NCBI GenBank assembly: GCA_910583985.1
Contig: CAJTYA010000025.1
Location: 1-13,458 of the forward strand
Source: an uncultured Alistipes sp.
GTDB taxonomy: Bacteria; Bacteroidota; Bacteroidia; Bacteroidales; Rikenellaceae
Length of the DNA stretch: 13,458 bases
Direction: 5' to 3'
The position numbers and the translations under genes were made by a program. This document shows, piece by piece, positions 1 through 7,161 of the stretch. The notes beneath the pieces are model-generated. The model did no database searches and had not been told where the DNA came from. It saw only the letters and a program-made list of their open reading frames with translations. Position 1 is the stretch's first letter. The number at the start of each line of letters is the position of its first letter.

Positions 1-1
1 G

Positions 2-1726
2 GCTGTGACGCGCGGCGACGGCGAAGCGGGCGACGACGTGACGGCCAACGTCCGGACGATCCGGACCGTGCCGCTGCGGCTCAAGGGCGAGGGCTTTCCT
101 CCGCAGTTCGAAATCCGGGGCGAAATCTTCATGCCGCTGAGTTCGTTCGAGCGGCTCAACCGGGAGCGCGAGGACATCGGCGAGGCGCCGTTCGCCAATC
201 CGCGCAATGCGGCGGCCGGGTCGCTCAAGCTGCAAAGCTCGGCCGAGGCCGCCCGGCGGGAGCTGGACTGTACGCTCTATTCGATGGTCGGCGAGGACCT
301 GCCTTTTTCGACGCACCTCGAAAGTCTGGAAACGGCCCGGACATGGGGCTTCAAGATTTCGGACGCGATAGCCCTGTGTCGCGACATGGAGGAGATCGAC
401 GCCTTTATCCGTCATTGGGATACGGCCCGCAAGGCGCTGCCTTTCGCCACGGACGGCGTTGTGATCAAGGTGAACGACTTCGCGCTGCGCAACCGGCTCG
501 GCTTCACGGCCAAGGCGCCGCGCTGGGCCGTGGCTTACAAGTTCAAGGCCGAGCGGGCCCTTACACGCCTGCTGTCCGTGGACTTTCAGGTGGGACGGAC
601 CGGAGCCGTCACGCCGGTGGCCAACCTCGAACCGGTCCTGCTGGCGGGCACCGTCGTCAAGCGCGCTTCGCTGCACAATGCCGAACAGATCGCCCTGCTC
701 GACATTCGTCTCGGCGACGGGGTGTATGTCGAAAAGGGCGGCGAAATCATTCCGAAAATCACCGGCGTGGACCTCGGTTCGCGACCGGAGGGGAGCCGCC
801 CGTTCGAGTTCGTCGCGCGTTGTCCCGAATGCGGCACCGAACTGGTCAAATACGAGGGCGAGGCCCGTCATTACTGTCCCAATCAGGGGCATTGTCCGCC
901 CCAGATCGTGGGAAGGATCGTCCATTTCATTTCGCGCAAGGCGATGAACATCGACGGTCTGGGCGACGAGACCGTGCAGTTGCTCTACGATTCGGGACTG
1001 GTCGCCGATGCGGCCGATCTGTACGACCTGCGCCGGGAACAGCTCGCCGTGCTGCCCCGGCTGGGCGAGAAGTCGGCGGACAACATCATAAACAGCATCG
1101 AGAAGTCGAAACAGGTGCCTTTCGCCCGCGTGCTGTTCGCCATCGGCATCCGTTTCGTGGGCGAGGCCACGGCCCGGAATCTGGCCGCCCAGTTCCGCAG
1201 CATCGACGAGTTGATGGCCGCCACGACCGAAGAACTGGTCGCAGCCGAAGAGGTGGGCGAGAAGATCGCCGTGAGCATCGCCGACTTTTTCCGCGACGAG
1301 ACGGCCCGGAAGCTCGTCGCCCGTCTGCGGGAGAAAGGGCTCCGTTTCGAAGCGGAAGAGAAGGCGCTCTCCTCCGATGCGCTCGACGGACTCCGTTTCG
1401 TGATTTCCGGCACGTTCGCCCGCCATTCCCGCGACCGGCTCAAGGAACTCATCGAACAGCACGGCGGCCGTCATACGGGCAGCGTATCGGCCCAAACCGA
1501 CTTCCTGCTGGCCGGGGACAACATCGGGCCGGCGAAGCTCACCAAAGCCCGCAAGCTGGATGTCCGTATCATCGACGAAGCCGAATTCGAGAGTATGATC
1601 GCGGGCGGCACCGCCGTTGCGGAAACGCCTTCCCGATCCGCATCCTCGCCGGTTTCGGCCGAAAAGCCGCAAAAAAACGAAGCGGCCGAAGAAATAAAAC
1701 CCGTTCAGACCTCTTTGTTTGAATAA
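2..1726 (+). CDS. ligA: NAD-dependent DNA ligase LigA, 5' end outside the window
   Basis: This enzyme seals nicks in DNA using NAD+ and acts in replication and repair. The reading frame enters from the left edge, so the N-terminal Ia domain and the adenylated KxDG lysine are missing. The visible part starts at the conserved TRGDG motif. Counting residue 1 at base 5, it continues with the adenylation domain (FANPRNAAAGSL at 63-74, TDGVVIKV at 149-156, WAVAYKF at 174-180). The OB fold follows (RTGAVTPVANLEPV at 198-211), then a four-cysteine zinc finger (C273, C276, C291, C297), the helix-hairpin-helix region (about 300-450) and a BRCT domain (about 457-535). The last 38 residues are a charged, low-complexity tail ending in QTSLFE, which resembles a sliding-clamp binding peptide. 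About 574 codons are present; full-length homologues have roughly 670 or more. The identification is secure. Confidence 0.97.
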   Translation, partial: AVTRGDGEAGDDVTANVRTIRTVPLRLKGEGFPPQFEIRGEIFMPLSSFERLNREREDIGEAPFANPRNAAAGSLKLQSSAEAARRELDCTLYSMVGEDLPFSTHLESLETARTWGFKISDAIALCRDMEEIDAFIRHWDTARKALPFATDGVVIKVNDFALRNRLGFTAKAPRWAVAYKFKAERALTRLLSVDFQVGRTGAVTPVANLEPVLLAGTVVKRASLHNAEQIALLDIRLGDGVYVEKGGEIIPKITGVDLGSRPEGSRPFEFVARCPECGTELVKYEGEARHYCPNQGHCPPQIVGRIVHFISRKAMNIDGLGDETVQLLYDSGLVADAADLYDLRREQLAVLPRLGEKSADNIINSIEKSKQVPFARVLFAIGIRFVGEATARNLAAQFRSIDELMAATTEELVAAEEVGEKIAVSIADFFRDETARKLVARLREKGLRFEAEEKALSSDALDGLRFVISGTFARHSRDRLKELIEQHGGRHTGSVSAQTDFLLAGDNIGPAKLTKARKLDVRIIDEAEFESMIAGGTAVAETPSRSASSPVSAEKPQKNEAAEEIKPVQTSLFE

Positions 1727-1741
1727 AAAATATTACTTTTG
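1714..1741 (+). promoter_or_regulatory. Bacteroidota-type promoter for dapA
   Basis: TACTTTTG at 1734-1741 matches the Bacteroidota -7 consensus TAnnTTTG exactly. A TTTG at 1714-1717 could be the -33 element, although the 16-base gap is shorter than the usual 19 or so. The promoter overlaps the last ligA codons and leaves a short leader of about 15 bases before the dapA ATG. The -7 box is convincing; the -33 assignment is weak. Confidence 0.5.
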
Positions 1742-1762
1742 CTGTAAAATTAACATTTAGCA

Positions 1763-2650
1763 ATGAAAATCAACATGAGAGGGGTGGGCGTAGCGTTGGT
1801 CACACCGTTCGCCGCTTCGGGAGCGGTGGATTTCGCGGCGCTCGAAAATCTGACGCATCGGGTCGCCGAAGCAGGGGCGGACTATTTCGTCGTATTGGGC
1901 ACGACGGCCGAGACGCCGACGCTGACCGCCGACGAAAAACGGGATGTCCTGCAATGCGTCCGGGCGGCCAATGCGCGCCGTCTGCCCGTGGTGCTCGGTC
2001 TGGGGGGCAACAACACGACCGAGGTCGTGCGGAGCATCCGCGAGACCGATCTGTCCGGCATCGACGCCGTGCTGTCCGTCACGCCTTATTACAATAAACC
2101 TTCGCAGGAGGGCCTTTACCAGCATTACAAGGCCGTCGCCGAAGCCCTCCCGTGCGGGCTGGTGCTCTATAACGTGCCGGGGCGCACGGGCGTCAACATG
2201 AAAGCCGACACCGTGTTGCGGTTAGCCCGCGATTTCGACAACGTAGTGGCCGTCAAGGAAGCGAGCGGATGCCTTTCGCAGGCAGCCTACATTCTCCGGG
2301 ATCGTCCCGACGGATTCGCCGTGCTTTCCGGCGACGACAACCTGACGCTGCCGATGGTCGCACTGGGGGCGGACGGCGTGATTTCGGTCGCGGCCAACGC
2401 GTTCCCGGAACGGTTCTGCTGCATGGTCCATCTGGCGCTCGACGGACGCTCGGCGGAAGCCGCTCCGCTCCATCTGCGGATGATGGAGGCCGTCGATGCG
2501 CTGTTCGAGGAGGGCAATCCTGCCGGCATCAAGTGTGCGCTCGCCTGTCGGGGCGAGATCGAAAACGCGCTTCGTCTGCCGCTCGTACCCGTGAGCGACC
2601 GTCTGAGGGAGAAAATCGGCCGTCTGATGGCCGAAGGCGATCTGCGCTGA
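1763..2650 (+). CDS. dapA: 4-hydroxy-tetrahydrodipicolinate synthase DapA
   Basis: DapA condenses pyruvate with aspartate semialdehyde, the first committed step towards diaminopimelate (peptidoglycan) and lysine, in the cytoplasm. The 295-residue length is normal for this TIM-barrel family. Visible motifs are GTTAE at 46-50 (the threonine pair of the proton relay), TPYYNKPSQEGLYQHY at 107-122, LYNVPGRTGVN at 135-145 (relay tyrosine Y136 and carboxylate-binding R141), and VVAVKEASG at 161-169 with the Schiff-base lysine K165. The start at 1763 is preceded by an A/T-rich leader without a Shine-Dalgarno sequence, as usual in Bacteroidota; M5 is an alternative start. A promoter sits 20-50 bases upstream, so it is probably expressed independently of ligA. 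No terminator with a clean T-run follows; hairpins occur about 165 bases downstream. Confidence 0.97.
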   Translation: MKINMRGVGVALVTPFAASGAVDFAALENLTHRVAEAGADYFVVLGTTAETPTLTADEKRDVLQCVRAANARRLPVVLGLGGNNTTEVVRSIRETDLSGIDAVLSVTPYYNKPSQEGLYQHYKAVAEALPCGLVLYNVPGRTGVNMKADTVLRLARDFDNVVAVKEASGCLSQAAYILRDRPDGFAVLSGDDNLTLPMVALGADGVISVAANAFPERFCCMVHLALDGRSAEAAPLHLRMMEAVDALFEEGNPAGIKCALACRGEIENALRLPLVPVSDRLREKIGRLMAEGDLR

Positions 2651-2910
2651 CGGGGCAGGGCTGCATCCGGCGGGAAAGAGGGATTTCGGAAAAATCGTAT
2701 CCGTCCGAATGTGTCTGACGATAAAGAGCTGCGGAGGTCGGGCGAATCCCGGTCCGTGGCGGAAAAGCCGGTTCTTCGAGCGGATTATATAGTCGTCGGA
2801 AAAGAACGGCGAAGACCGGGCAAGGCCCGGTCGGCTGCGGCGGAGCCGGTTCTCCGAAACAAAATATTTTTATATTTTTACCGTTGGTAAGGTGAAAATA
2901 TAAGGATGCT
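2651..2910 (+). other. Intergenic region with GC-rich hairpins and an A/T-rich promoter zone
   Basis: I see no convincing gene in these 260 bases. Around 2814-2832 there is a perfect 8-bp inverted repeat (GACCGGGC, loop AAG, GCCCGGTC). It is followed directly by a weaker 5-bp hairpin (CGGCT/AGCCG, 2832-2848). The short word GCCGGTTCT occurs twice, near 2767 and 2845. The last 50 bases switch abruptly to A/T-rich sequence, which probably holds the promoter of the next gene. The hairpins may end dapA transcription, but a T-run does not follow them immediately. Confidence 0.4.
2865..2890 (+). promoter_or_regulatory. Putative promoter and overlapping palindrome before the DUF4919 gene
   Basis: Two overlapping near-matches to the TAnnTTTG box occur, TATTTTTA at 2865-2872 and TATATTTT at 2871-2878. 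Right after them is a perfect palindrome, TTACC-GTT-GGTAA (2878-2890). It would cover the transcription start and lies 20 bases before the ATG. It could be an operator. Both calls are inference from position and symmetry. Confidence 0.35.
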
Positions 2911-3672
2911 ATGCGATATATTCTTTTTTTCGTGTGGGTTACGTGCCTGATCGTTCCTTTCACGCTGAAGGCCCAACAGGCTCCGGACAACGATGCGATC
3001 CTCCGGGCGACGATCGACCAAGCCTCGCCGTACTATTATCCGGCGCTTTATTCGCGTTATACGTCCGGCGACACGACGCTCACGGCGGAGGATTACCGCC
3101 ACCTCTACTACGGCTTCGTCTGGCGGCCGGAATACAAACCGTTCGAGACGCCGCCCGCGCGGGCCCGTCTGCTCGGCGTGCTGGAAAAAGACTCGCTGTC
3201 GGGGAACGATTTTTGTAAAATCGTCGAATACGGACAGGACGTGATGCGGACCGAACCGTTCGATCCGAGTACGATCAATTTTCTGATCTATGCCTACGGC
3301 GCTCTGGGCGATACGCTCAACGCCCGTATCAACCTTCACCGGCTGAACGGCATCCTCGGAGCCATCGAGTCGTCGGGAACGGGTCTGAGCGAGGATTCGC
3401 CTTGGCACGTGCTCTACTTTTCCCACACCCGCGATCTGCTGGCCAGCCTCGACATCGTTTGCGGCAAGGAACGGGTCATCAGTCGCAGCGTCGCCTACAT
3501 GCCGCTGCTCGCCCGCCGGAAAGGCGTCAAGGGCTATTATTTTGATTTCGGCCGGATCTACTGGCACCGTCCCGAAAAGCAGCCCGAAAAACGAAGCAGC
3601 GGATGGGAGTTCAACGGCATTCCGCTCAAGAAGCGTGTGGCGCCCGCATACCGTCCGTCCGAAGAAAACTAA
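2911..3672 (+). CDS. Secreted DUF4919 family protein, function unknown
   Basis: The protein has 253 residues. Residues 1-21 form a Sec signal peptide (hydrophobic core ILFFVWVTCLIVPF, likely cleavage after LKA before QQ), so the mature protein should be in the periplasm or at the envelope. Features I associate with the Bacteroidota family DUF4919 are YSRYTSGDTTLTAEDYRHLY at 47-66, YGFVWRPEY at 67-75 and the C-terminal YYFDFGRIYWHRPE at 209-222. No catalytic motif is apparent; the middle looks helical. It is the first gene of a cluster with lemA (12 bases apart), a TPM-domain gene and a clostripain gene, which suggests an envelope role. The start is the only in-frame ATG that retains the signal peptide. 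The family call is from memory, about 75 percent sure. Confidence 0.8.
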   Translation: MRYILFFVWVTCLIVPFTLKAQQAPDNDAILRATIDQASPYYYPALYSRYTSGDTTLTAEDYRHLYYGFVWRPEYKPFETPPARARLLGVLEKDSLSGNDFCKIVEYGQDVMRTEPFDPSTINFLIYAYGALGDTLNARINLHRLNGILGAIESSGTGLSEDSPWHVLYFSHTRDLLASLDIVCGKERVISRSVAYMPLLARRKGVKGYYFDFGRIYWHRPEKQPEKRSSGWEFNGIPLKKRVAPAYRPSEEN

Positions 3673-3684
3673 ACTCGAATAAGC

Positions 3685-4272
3685 ATGAAACGTAAAAGTT
3701 TGATCGTTCTGGCCGTCGTCGTTGTCGCGGCCATCGGTATTTTCAGTTGGTTCAAAGGCAGTTACAATGCCATGGTCCAGCGAAGCGAAACGGTACAGGC
3801 CCAGTTGGGCAATGTCGAGAACCAGTACCAGCGGCGGGCGGACCTCATTCCCAATCTGGTCAACACGGTCAAAGGGTATGCTTCCCACGAGCAGAACACG
3901 CTCACCGAGGTAGTGAATGCCCGTGCCAAAGCCACGCAGGTGCACATCGACATCGACGATGCGGAGGCCATGGCCCGGTTCAATCAGGCGCAGGGCGAAC
4001 TCTCTTCGGCGCTGAGCCGTCTGATGGCGATTTCGGAGAGCTATCCCGATCTGAAAGCCAACCAGAATTTCCGCGACCTGCAGACGCAGCTCGAAGGGAC
4101 CGAAAACCGCATCGCCGTAGAGCGTCGCAAGTTCAACGAGGAGGCGCGTGCGTTCAATACCTACATCAAAATGTTCCCGCGCAACCTACTCGCCGGGATG
4201 TTCGGCTTTCAGCCGATGGCTTATTTCGAAGCGCAGGAAGGTGCGCGTACCGCCCCTGAAGTTCAATTCTGA
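3685..4272 (+). CDS. lemA: LemA family membrane protein
   Basis: This 195-residue protein has a single N-terminal membrane helix (residues 5-22) followed by a long coiled-coil-like helical domain. The family signature is clear: QYQRRADLIPNLVNTVKGY at 47-65, ESYPDLKANQNF at 118-129, LEGTENRIAVER at 136-147 and FPRNLLAGMFGF at 164-175. LemA proteins are anchored in the inner membrane with the helical domain outside; their biochemical role is not settled. Genes for LemA and TPM-domain proteins are frequently adjacent in bacteria, and here the TPM gene begins 5 bases after the lemA stop, which argues for co-transcription and a shared task. Length and motifs are normal for the family. Confidence 0.95.
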   Translation: MKRKSLIVLAVVVVAAIGIFSWFKGSYNAMVQRSETVQAQLGNVENQYQRRADLIPNLVNTVKGYASHEQNTLTEVVNARAKATQVHIDIDDAEAMARFNQAQGELSSALSRLMAISESYPDLKANQNFRDLQTQLEGTENRIAVERRKFNEEARAFNTYIKMFPRNLLAGMFGFQPMAYFEAQEGARTAPEVQF

Positions 4273-4277
4273 TCGGT

Positions 4278-5057
4278 ATGATAGGTGCTCCGTTCCGTTT
4301 CGTTTTCGTGTTGTGGACCTCGGTCCTGCTGTCGTTTTCCGCTTTGCGGGGAGCGGATGCGGATCTGCCCGATCCGATGTCTCCCCGGCGTCTGGTCAAT
4401 GACTTCGCCGGTCTGCTCGCTCCCGAACAGCGGCAGGCATTGGAGCGGAAGCTCGTCGATTTCGACCGCGAAACCTCCACGCAGATCGCCGTGGCGACCG
4501 TCTCCGATCTGGGAGACTACGCTCCATCGGACTTCGCGCAGCGGTTGCACGACAAATGGGGCATAGGACACGAAGGCAAAAACAACGGCATTCTCGTGCT
4601 CGTCAAACCTTCGCAGCCCGGTTCGCGCGGCGAGGTCTACATATCGGTGGGTTACGGTCTCGAAGGCGTCGTACCCGACATCACGGCCGGTCGGATCATC
4701 GACAACGAGATGCTGCCGGCTTTCCGGGACGGCGACCTGTACGGAGGGATCGATCGGGGTACCGATGTGCTGATGCGGCTCACACGGGGCGAGTTCACGG
4801 CGGAGGAATACAACGACCGGGCCGACGGAGGCGCGGCCGTCGTCATGCTTCTCGTCGTGCTGCTGTTCGTGGGCCTCTCGTTTTTCAACCGTCGCAACGG
4901 CCGTCGGGGCGGCAACGGAGGAAGCAGCGCCGGCGGGTGGTTTCCGCCTATTTTCATGGGGGGCGGCGGCTCGCACGGCGGAGGTTTCGGCGGAGGCGGC
5001 TTCGGGGGATTCGGAGGCGGACTCTCCGGCGGCGGGGGGGCGGGCCGCTCATGGTAA
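4278..5057 (+). CDS. TPM-domain (YgcG-type) membrane protein with glycine-rich tail
   Basis: The 259-residue protein starts with a hydrophobic signal sequence (about 7-24). The TPM domain runs from about 37 to 172, with NDFAGLL at 41-47, QIAVATV at 69-75, KWGIGHEGKNNGILVLV at 93-109 and the GYGLEGVVPD loop at 125-134. A transmembrane helix follows (186-203), then a basic stretch (NRRNGRR) and a strongly glycine-rich tail (about 211-259) ending in GRSW, a tail type common in this family. The domain should face the periplasm, with the tail in the cytoplasm. TPM domains are linked to envelope and photosystem maintenance, and some have reported phosphatase activity; which applies here is unknown. 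The gene starts 5 bases after lemA and is followed 48 bases later by a clostripain gene. Confidence 0.93.
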   Translation: MIGAPFRFVFVLWTSVLLSFSALRGADADLPDPMSPRRLVNDFAGLLAPEQRQALERKLVDFDRETSTQIAVATVSDLGDYAPSDFAQRLHDKWGIGHEGKNNGILVLVKPSQPGSRGEVYISVGYGLEGVVPDITAGRIIDNEMLPAFRDGDLYGGIDRGTDVLMRLTRGEFTAEEYNDRADGGAAVVMLLVVLLFVGLSFFNRRNGRRGGNGGSSAGGWFPPIFMGGGGSHGGGFGGGGFGGFGGGLSGGGGAGRSW

Positions 5058-5105
5058 ACCGAAGGAGTGGATCGACGAAGCGATATAAATGGAAACCAAA
5101 GACTT

Positions 5106-6329
5106 ATGAGAAACCTGTACCGTATATTTTCCGTCGTACTGCTGACGCTCGTTTTCTGTGCCTGCGGCAAGGACGATCCCGCGCCCGATCCCGATGTGCC
5201 GGTTGTCGACCCGACGATCCATCGGACCGTATTGGTTTACATGGCGGCCGACAACAATCTGTACGATAACGCATGGGAGAATCTGTCCGACATGACGAAA
5301 GGCATGAAGGGCGTAAAGGGAAATCTCGTCGTCTACCTCGATGTACGCGGCGAGACGCCCCGTTTGCTCAAAATCGAGAGCGACGGCAGCCGGCGCGTGC
5401 TGGAGACCTATGAACGGGAGGATTCGGCTTCGCCCGAAGTGCTCCGCAAAGCGCTCGCCCGCACGAAAGCGTTGTGTCCGGCGCCCTCTTACGGCCTTGT
5501 TTTGTGGTCGCACGGCAACGGTTGGATTCCCGGCACGTCGGCCGGCGTGATGTCGTCGGGATTGGGCACCGGAGAACACGGAACCGTGTATGAAGGAACG
5601 CTTTGGGAGAAAGACCCCGATGCTTTGCCGACCAAGTGGTTCGGACAGGATGCCTCGACGGGATCGACGATGGACATCCGCGATCTGGCCGAGGCGGTCT
5701 CCGACGAAAAACCGCTCGATTTCATTCTTTTCGACGCCTGTTTCATGAGCAGCATCGAGGCGCTGTACGATCTGCGCCATGCCGCCGAATATGTCGTTGC
5801 GTCGCCGGCCGAAATTCTCGCCGACGGCTTTCCTTATGCCGCTGTTCTTCCGTCGCTGTTCACCCGACATCCCCGGCTCGAAGAGGCCTGCCGCTTGTTC
5901 GTGGAACATTACCGCGGTTCGGACTACCCGTCGGCCACCGTGGCCTTGGTGCAGACGTCCGAACTGGAGGCGCTGGCCGCCGCTGTCCGCGATCTGATCG
6001 CCCTGAGCCCGTCGTTCAGCGTCGATCCGAATTCCGTGCAGCATTTCGAAAACATGGGAGAACACGTCTACCACGATTTGGCCGGCTTCTGCACGCAAAT
6101 CGCTCCGGGAACGGCGGCTTGCCGCGCGTTCGAAAACCAGCTCGAACGAACGGTTCTTTTCTCCGACCATACGCCTTCTTTCTACAGCGCATACGGCTAC
6201 GGCAGCCATTGGATCGAGATCGAGTCCTGCTGCGGCATATCGGCCTATATTCCTTCGCCGGGAAAATCGTTGAACGCCGATTATGCCCGGACCACTTGGG
6301 CCCGTGCCATCGGAATCGCGGTCGAATAA
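5106..6329 (+). CDS. C11 (clostripain-related) cysteine protease, lipoprotein
   Basis: The product has 407 residues from the ATG at 5106. I prefer this start to the in-frame ATG at 5067 because it begins directly with the signal peptide MRNLYRIFSVVLLTLVFCAC. C20 is the likely lipidated cysteine, followed by GKDD and a Pro/Asp-rich linker that should tether the enzyme to the envelope. The caspase-like C11 fold is recognisable from TVLVYMAADNNLYDNAWENL at 41-60. The catalytic dyad is H136 in LWSHGNGW and C212 in LFDACFMSSIEA. Family members cleave after Arg or Lys and are activated by autocleavage between His and Cys; K169 and K177 lie in that interval. The His-Cys spacing of 76 is longer than the 46 I recall for PmC11 of Parabacteroides merdae. 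It is the last gene of the DUF4919-lemA-TPM cluster. Confidence 0.93.
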   Translation: MRNLYRIFSVVLLTLVFCACGKDDPAPDPDVPVVDPTIHRTVLVYMAADNNLYDNAWENLSDMTKGMKGVKGNLVVYLDVRGETPRLLKIESDGSRRVLETYEREDSASPEVLRKALARTKALCPAPSYGLVLWSHGNGWIPGTSAGVMSSGLGTGEHGTVYEGTLWEKDPDALPTKWFGQDASTGSTMDIRDLAEAVSDEKPLDFILFDACFMSSIEALYDLRHAAEYVVASPAEILADGFPYAAVLPSLFTRHPRLEEACRLFVEHYRGSDYPSATVALVQTSELEALAAAVRDLIALSPSFSVDPNSVQHFENMGEHVYHDLAGFCTQIAPGTAACRAFENQLERTVLFSDHTPSFYSAYGYGSHWIEIESCCGISAYIPSPGKSLNADYARTTWARAIGIAVE

Positions 6330-6695
6330 ACCGCTTCGTACCGCTTTGCGGGCGTTTCCTGTTTTGTCCGTCATTTTCTTCGGGAGAGGAAGAAGGGTAG
6401 TTCTTTCATTCCGTTTTCCGGAAACATGCCGTTCGCTTCCTGAAATTTCGGTGAAAACAATCGGTTTTTCGTCAGTGATTTAATCCCCTTTATCTAAAGC
6501 GACAATGCCTGCCGTTTCTTCGGTTACATAATATGCCCGAACGGTGTTGTGCACTTCGATCCGAAGGTTTTCGGCGAGTCGGGATCGCCCGTCCCGTCGT
6601 CTTGTCCGGCGGAATCCGGTACGAACGTTGTACTCTCCGGGGTATCCGGTCCCGAAAATCGGGGGAGCCGGACGGAATTTCTAAAAACGGAGACA
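6330..6695. other. Intergenic stretch without a recognisable gene
   Basis: These 366 bases lie downstream of the protease gene. I find no tRNA, no repeat array and no reading frame with convincing composition. A weak 6-bp hairpin (TTCTTC/GAAGAA, 6376-6394) and a perfect TTTCCGGAAA palindrome near 6415 are the only symmetric elements. The frame of the small gene at 6696 is open back to an ATG at 6549, but that extension reads as low-complexity Gly/Ser/Pro sequence, so I treat it as leader. A promoter for 6696 must lie here if that gene is real; I cannot place one with confidence. Confidence 0.4.
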
Positions 6696-6896
6696 ATGGA
6701 TACGAAGACGAATAAGAGATCGGGTGCGACTCCCGGAGCGGAGACGTACCTCCCGAAAACGCAGACCCAGTTGGTTCCGGATGACGTGAACGGTTCGTCG
6801 CCTCCGGATGCGAACGAAACGACCTCGGAAAAACGCATCCGCGAAGACCTCGTGCGGATCAATCCGGATATCGGCAGCATGGACAGCCGGGGGTAG
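6696..6896 (+). CDS. Small hydrophilic hypothetical protein (66 aa)
   Basis: I do not recognise this product. The first half (MDTKTNKRSGATPGAE...) is polar and probably disordered. The second half carries a charged helix-like segment followed by EDLVRINPDIGSMDSRG at the very C-terminus, the most protein-like part. There is no signal peptide, membrane segment or cysteine. I chose the ATG at 6696 because GGAG sits 5 bases before it and because the upstream extension to 6549 looks unnatural. A strong terminator about 100 bases after the stop shows that something is transcribed in this direction. It could instead be a non-coding transcript, so confidence is moderate. Confidence 0.45.
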   Translation: MDTKTNKRSGATPGAETYLPKTQTQLVPDDVNGSSPPDANETTSEKRIREDLVRINPDIGSMDSRG

Positions 6897-6961
6897 GAAG
6901 GGCGGTTCCTCCGACGGCGAAGAGGCTGTCGCGGTACCGTGCCGTCGCAAAATCGCCCTTC
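6897..6961 (+). repeat. Nested inverted repeat (possible structured 3' RNA)
   Basis: An outer 8-bp arm pair, GAAGGGCG (6897-6904) and CGCCCTTC (6954-6961), encloses an inner 7-bp pair, CGACGGC (6912-6918) and GCCGTCG (6941-6947). The apical part contains the palindrome CGGTACCG. The arms are exact, so an RNA from this strand could fold into one long two-step hairpin between the small gene and its terminator. Whether it has a function is unknown. Confidence 0.45.
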
Positions 6962-6992
6962 GCTGCGTGCCGGGGGGGGCGAAGAAAGAACG

Positions 6993-7029
6993 AAAGCGCC
7001 TCCTTGCATTTTGCAAGGAGGCGCTTTTT
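6993..7029 (+). terminator. Strong intrinsic terminator
   Basis: A perfect 16-bp stem (arms 6993-7008 and 7012-7027, arm AAAGCGCCTCCTTGCA) with a TTT loop ends in a run of five T (7025-7029). It terminates plus-strand transcription downstream of the small gene. Read on the other strand, the stem is followed by a partly T-rich stretch, so it may also stop the convergent glycoside hydrolase transcript, whose stop codon is about 130 bases away. Confidence 0.85.
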
Positions 7030-7161
7030 ATGCCGGTATGGCCGGGCCCGACAATAGACATCCTCGGTCCGGTCGAAGCGGTTCCGGCGAAAAGACTCGG
7101 TGCGCCGCTCGAAAAGAGGATGGCCCCGGTCGCGGTCGGCAACGGCGGAAGCCGGTGTTTG

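Noticed and set aside
343..1722. A 459-codon plus-strand frame overlapping ligA in another frame.
   Set aside because: It is Arg/Gly/His-rich and overlaps the conserved ligase frame throughout.
2878..3945. A 355-codon minus-strand frame opposite the DUF4919 and lemA genes.
   Set aside because: The sequence is rich in Arg, His, Asp and Val without a recognisable fold, as expected for the antisense of GC-rich genes.
4900..5050. G-rich, repeat-like DNA near the end of the TPM gene.
   Set aside because: It encodes the glycine-rich tail typical of this family, so it is coding low complexity and not a DNA repeat array.
5067..5105. An upstream in-frame ATG that would add 13 residues to the clostripain protein.
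   Set aside because: The extension would place polar residues before the lipoprotein signal; the ATG at 5106 starts exactly at a normal signal peptide.
5049..6374. A 441-codon minus-strand frame opposite the clostripain gene.
   Set aside because: The plus strand carries clear catalytic motifs and a lipoprotein signal; the antisense product is Arg-rich and featureless.
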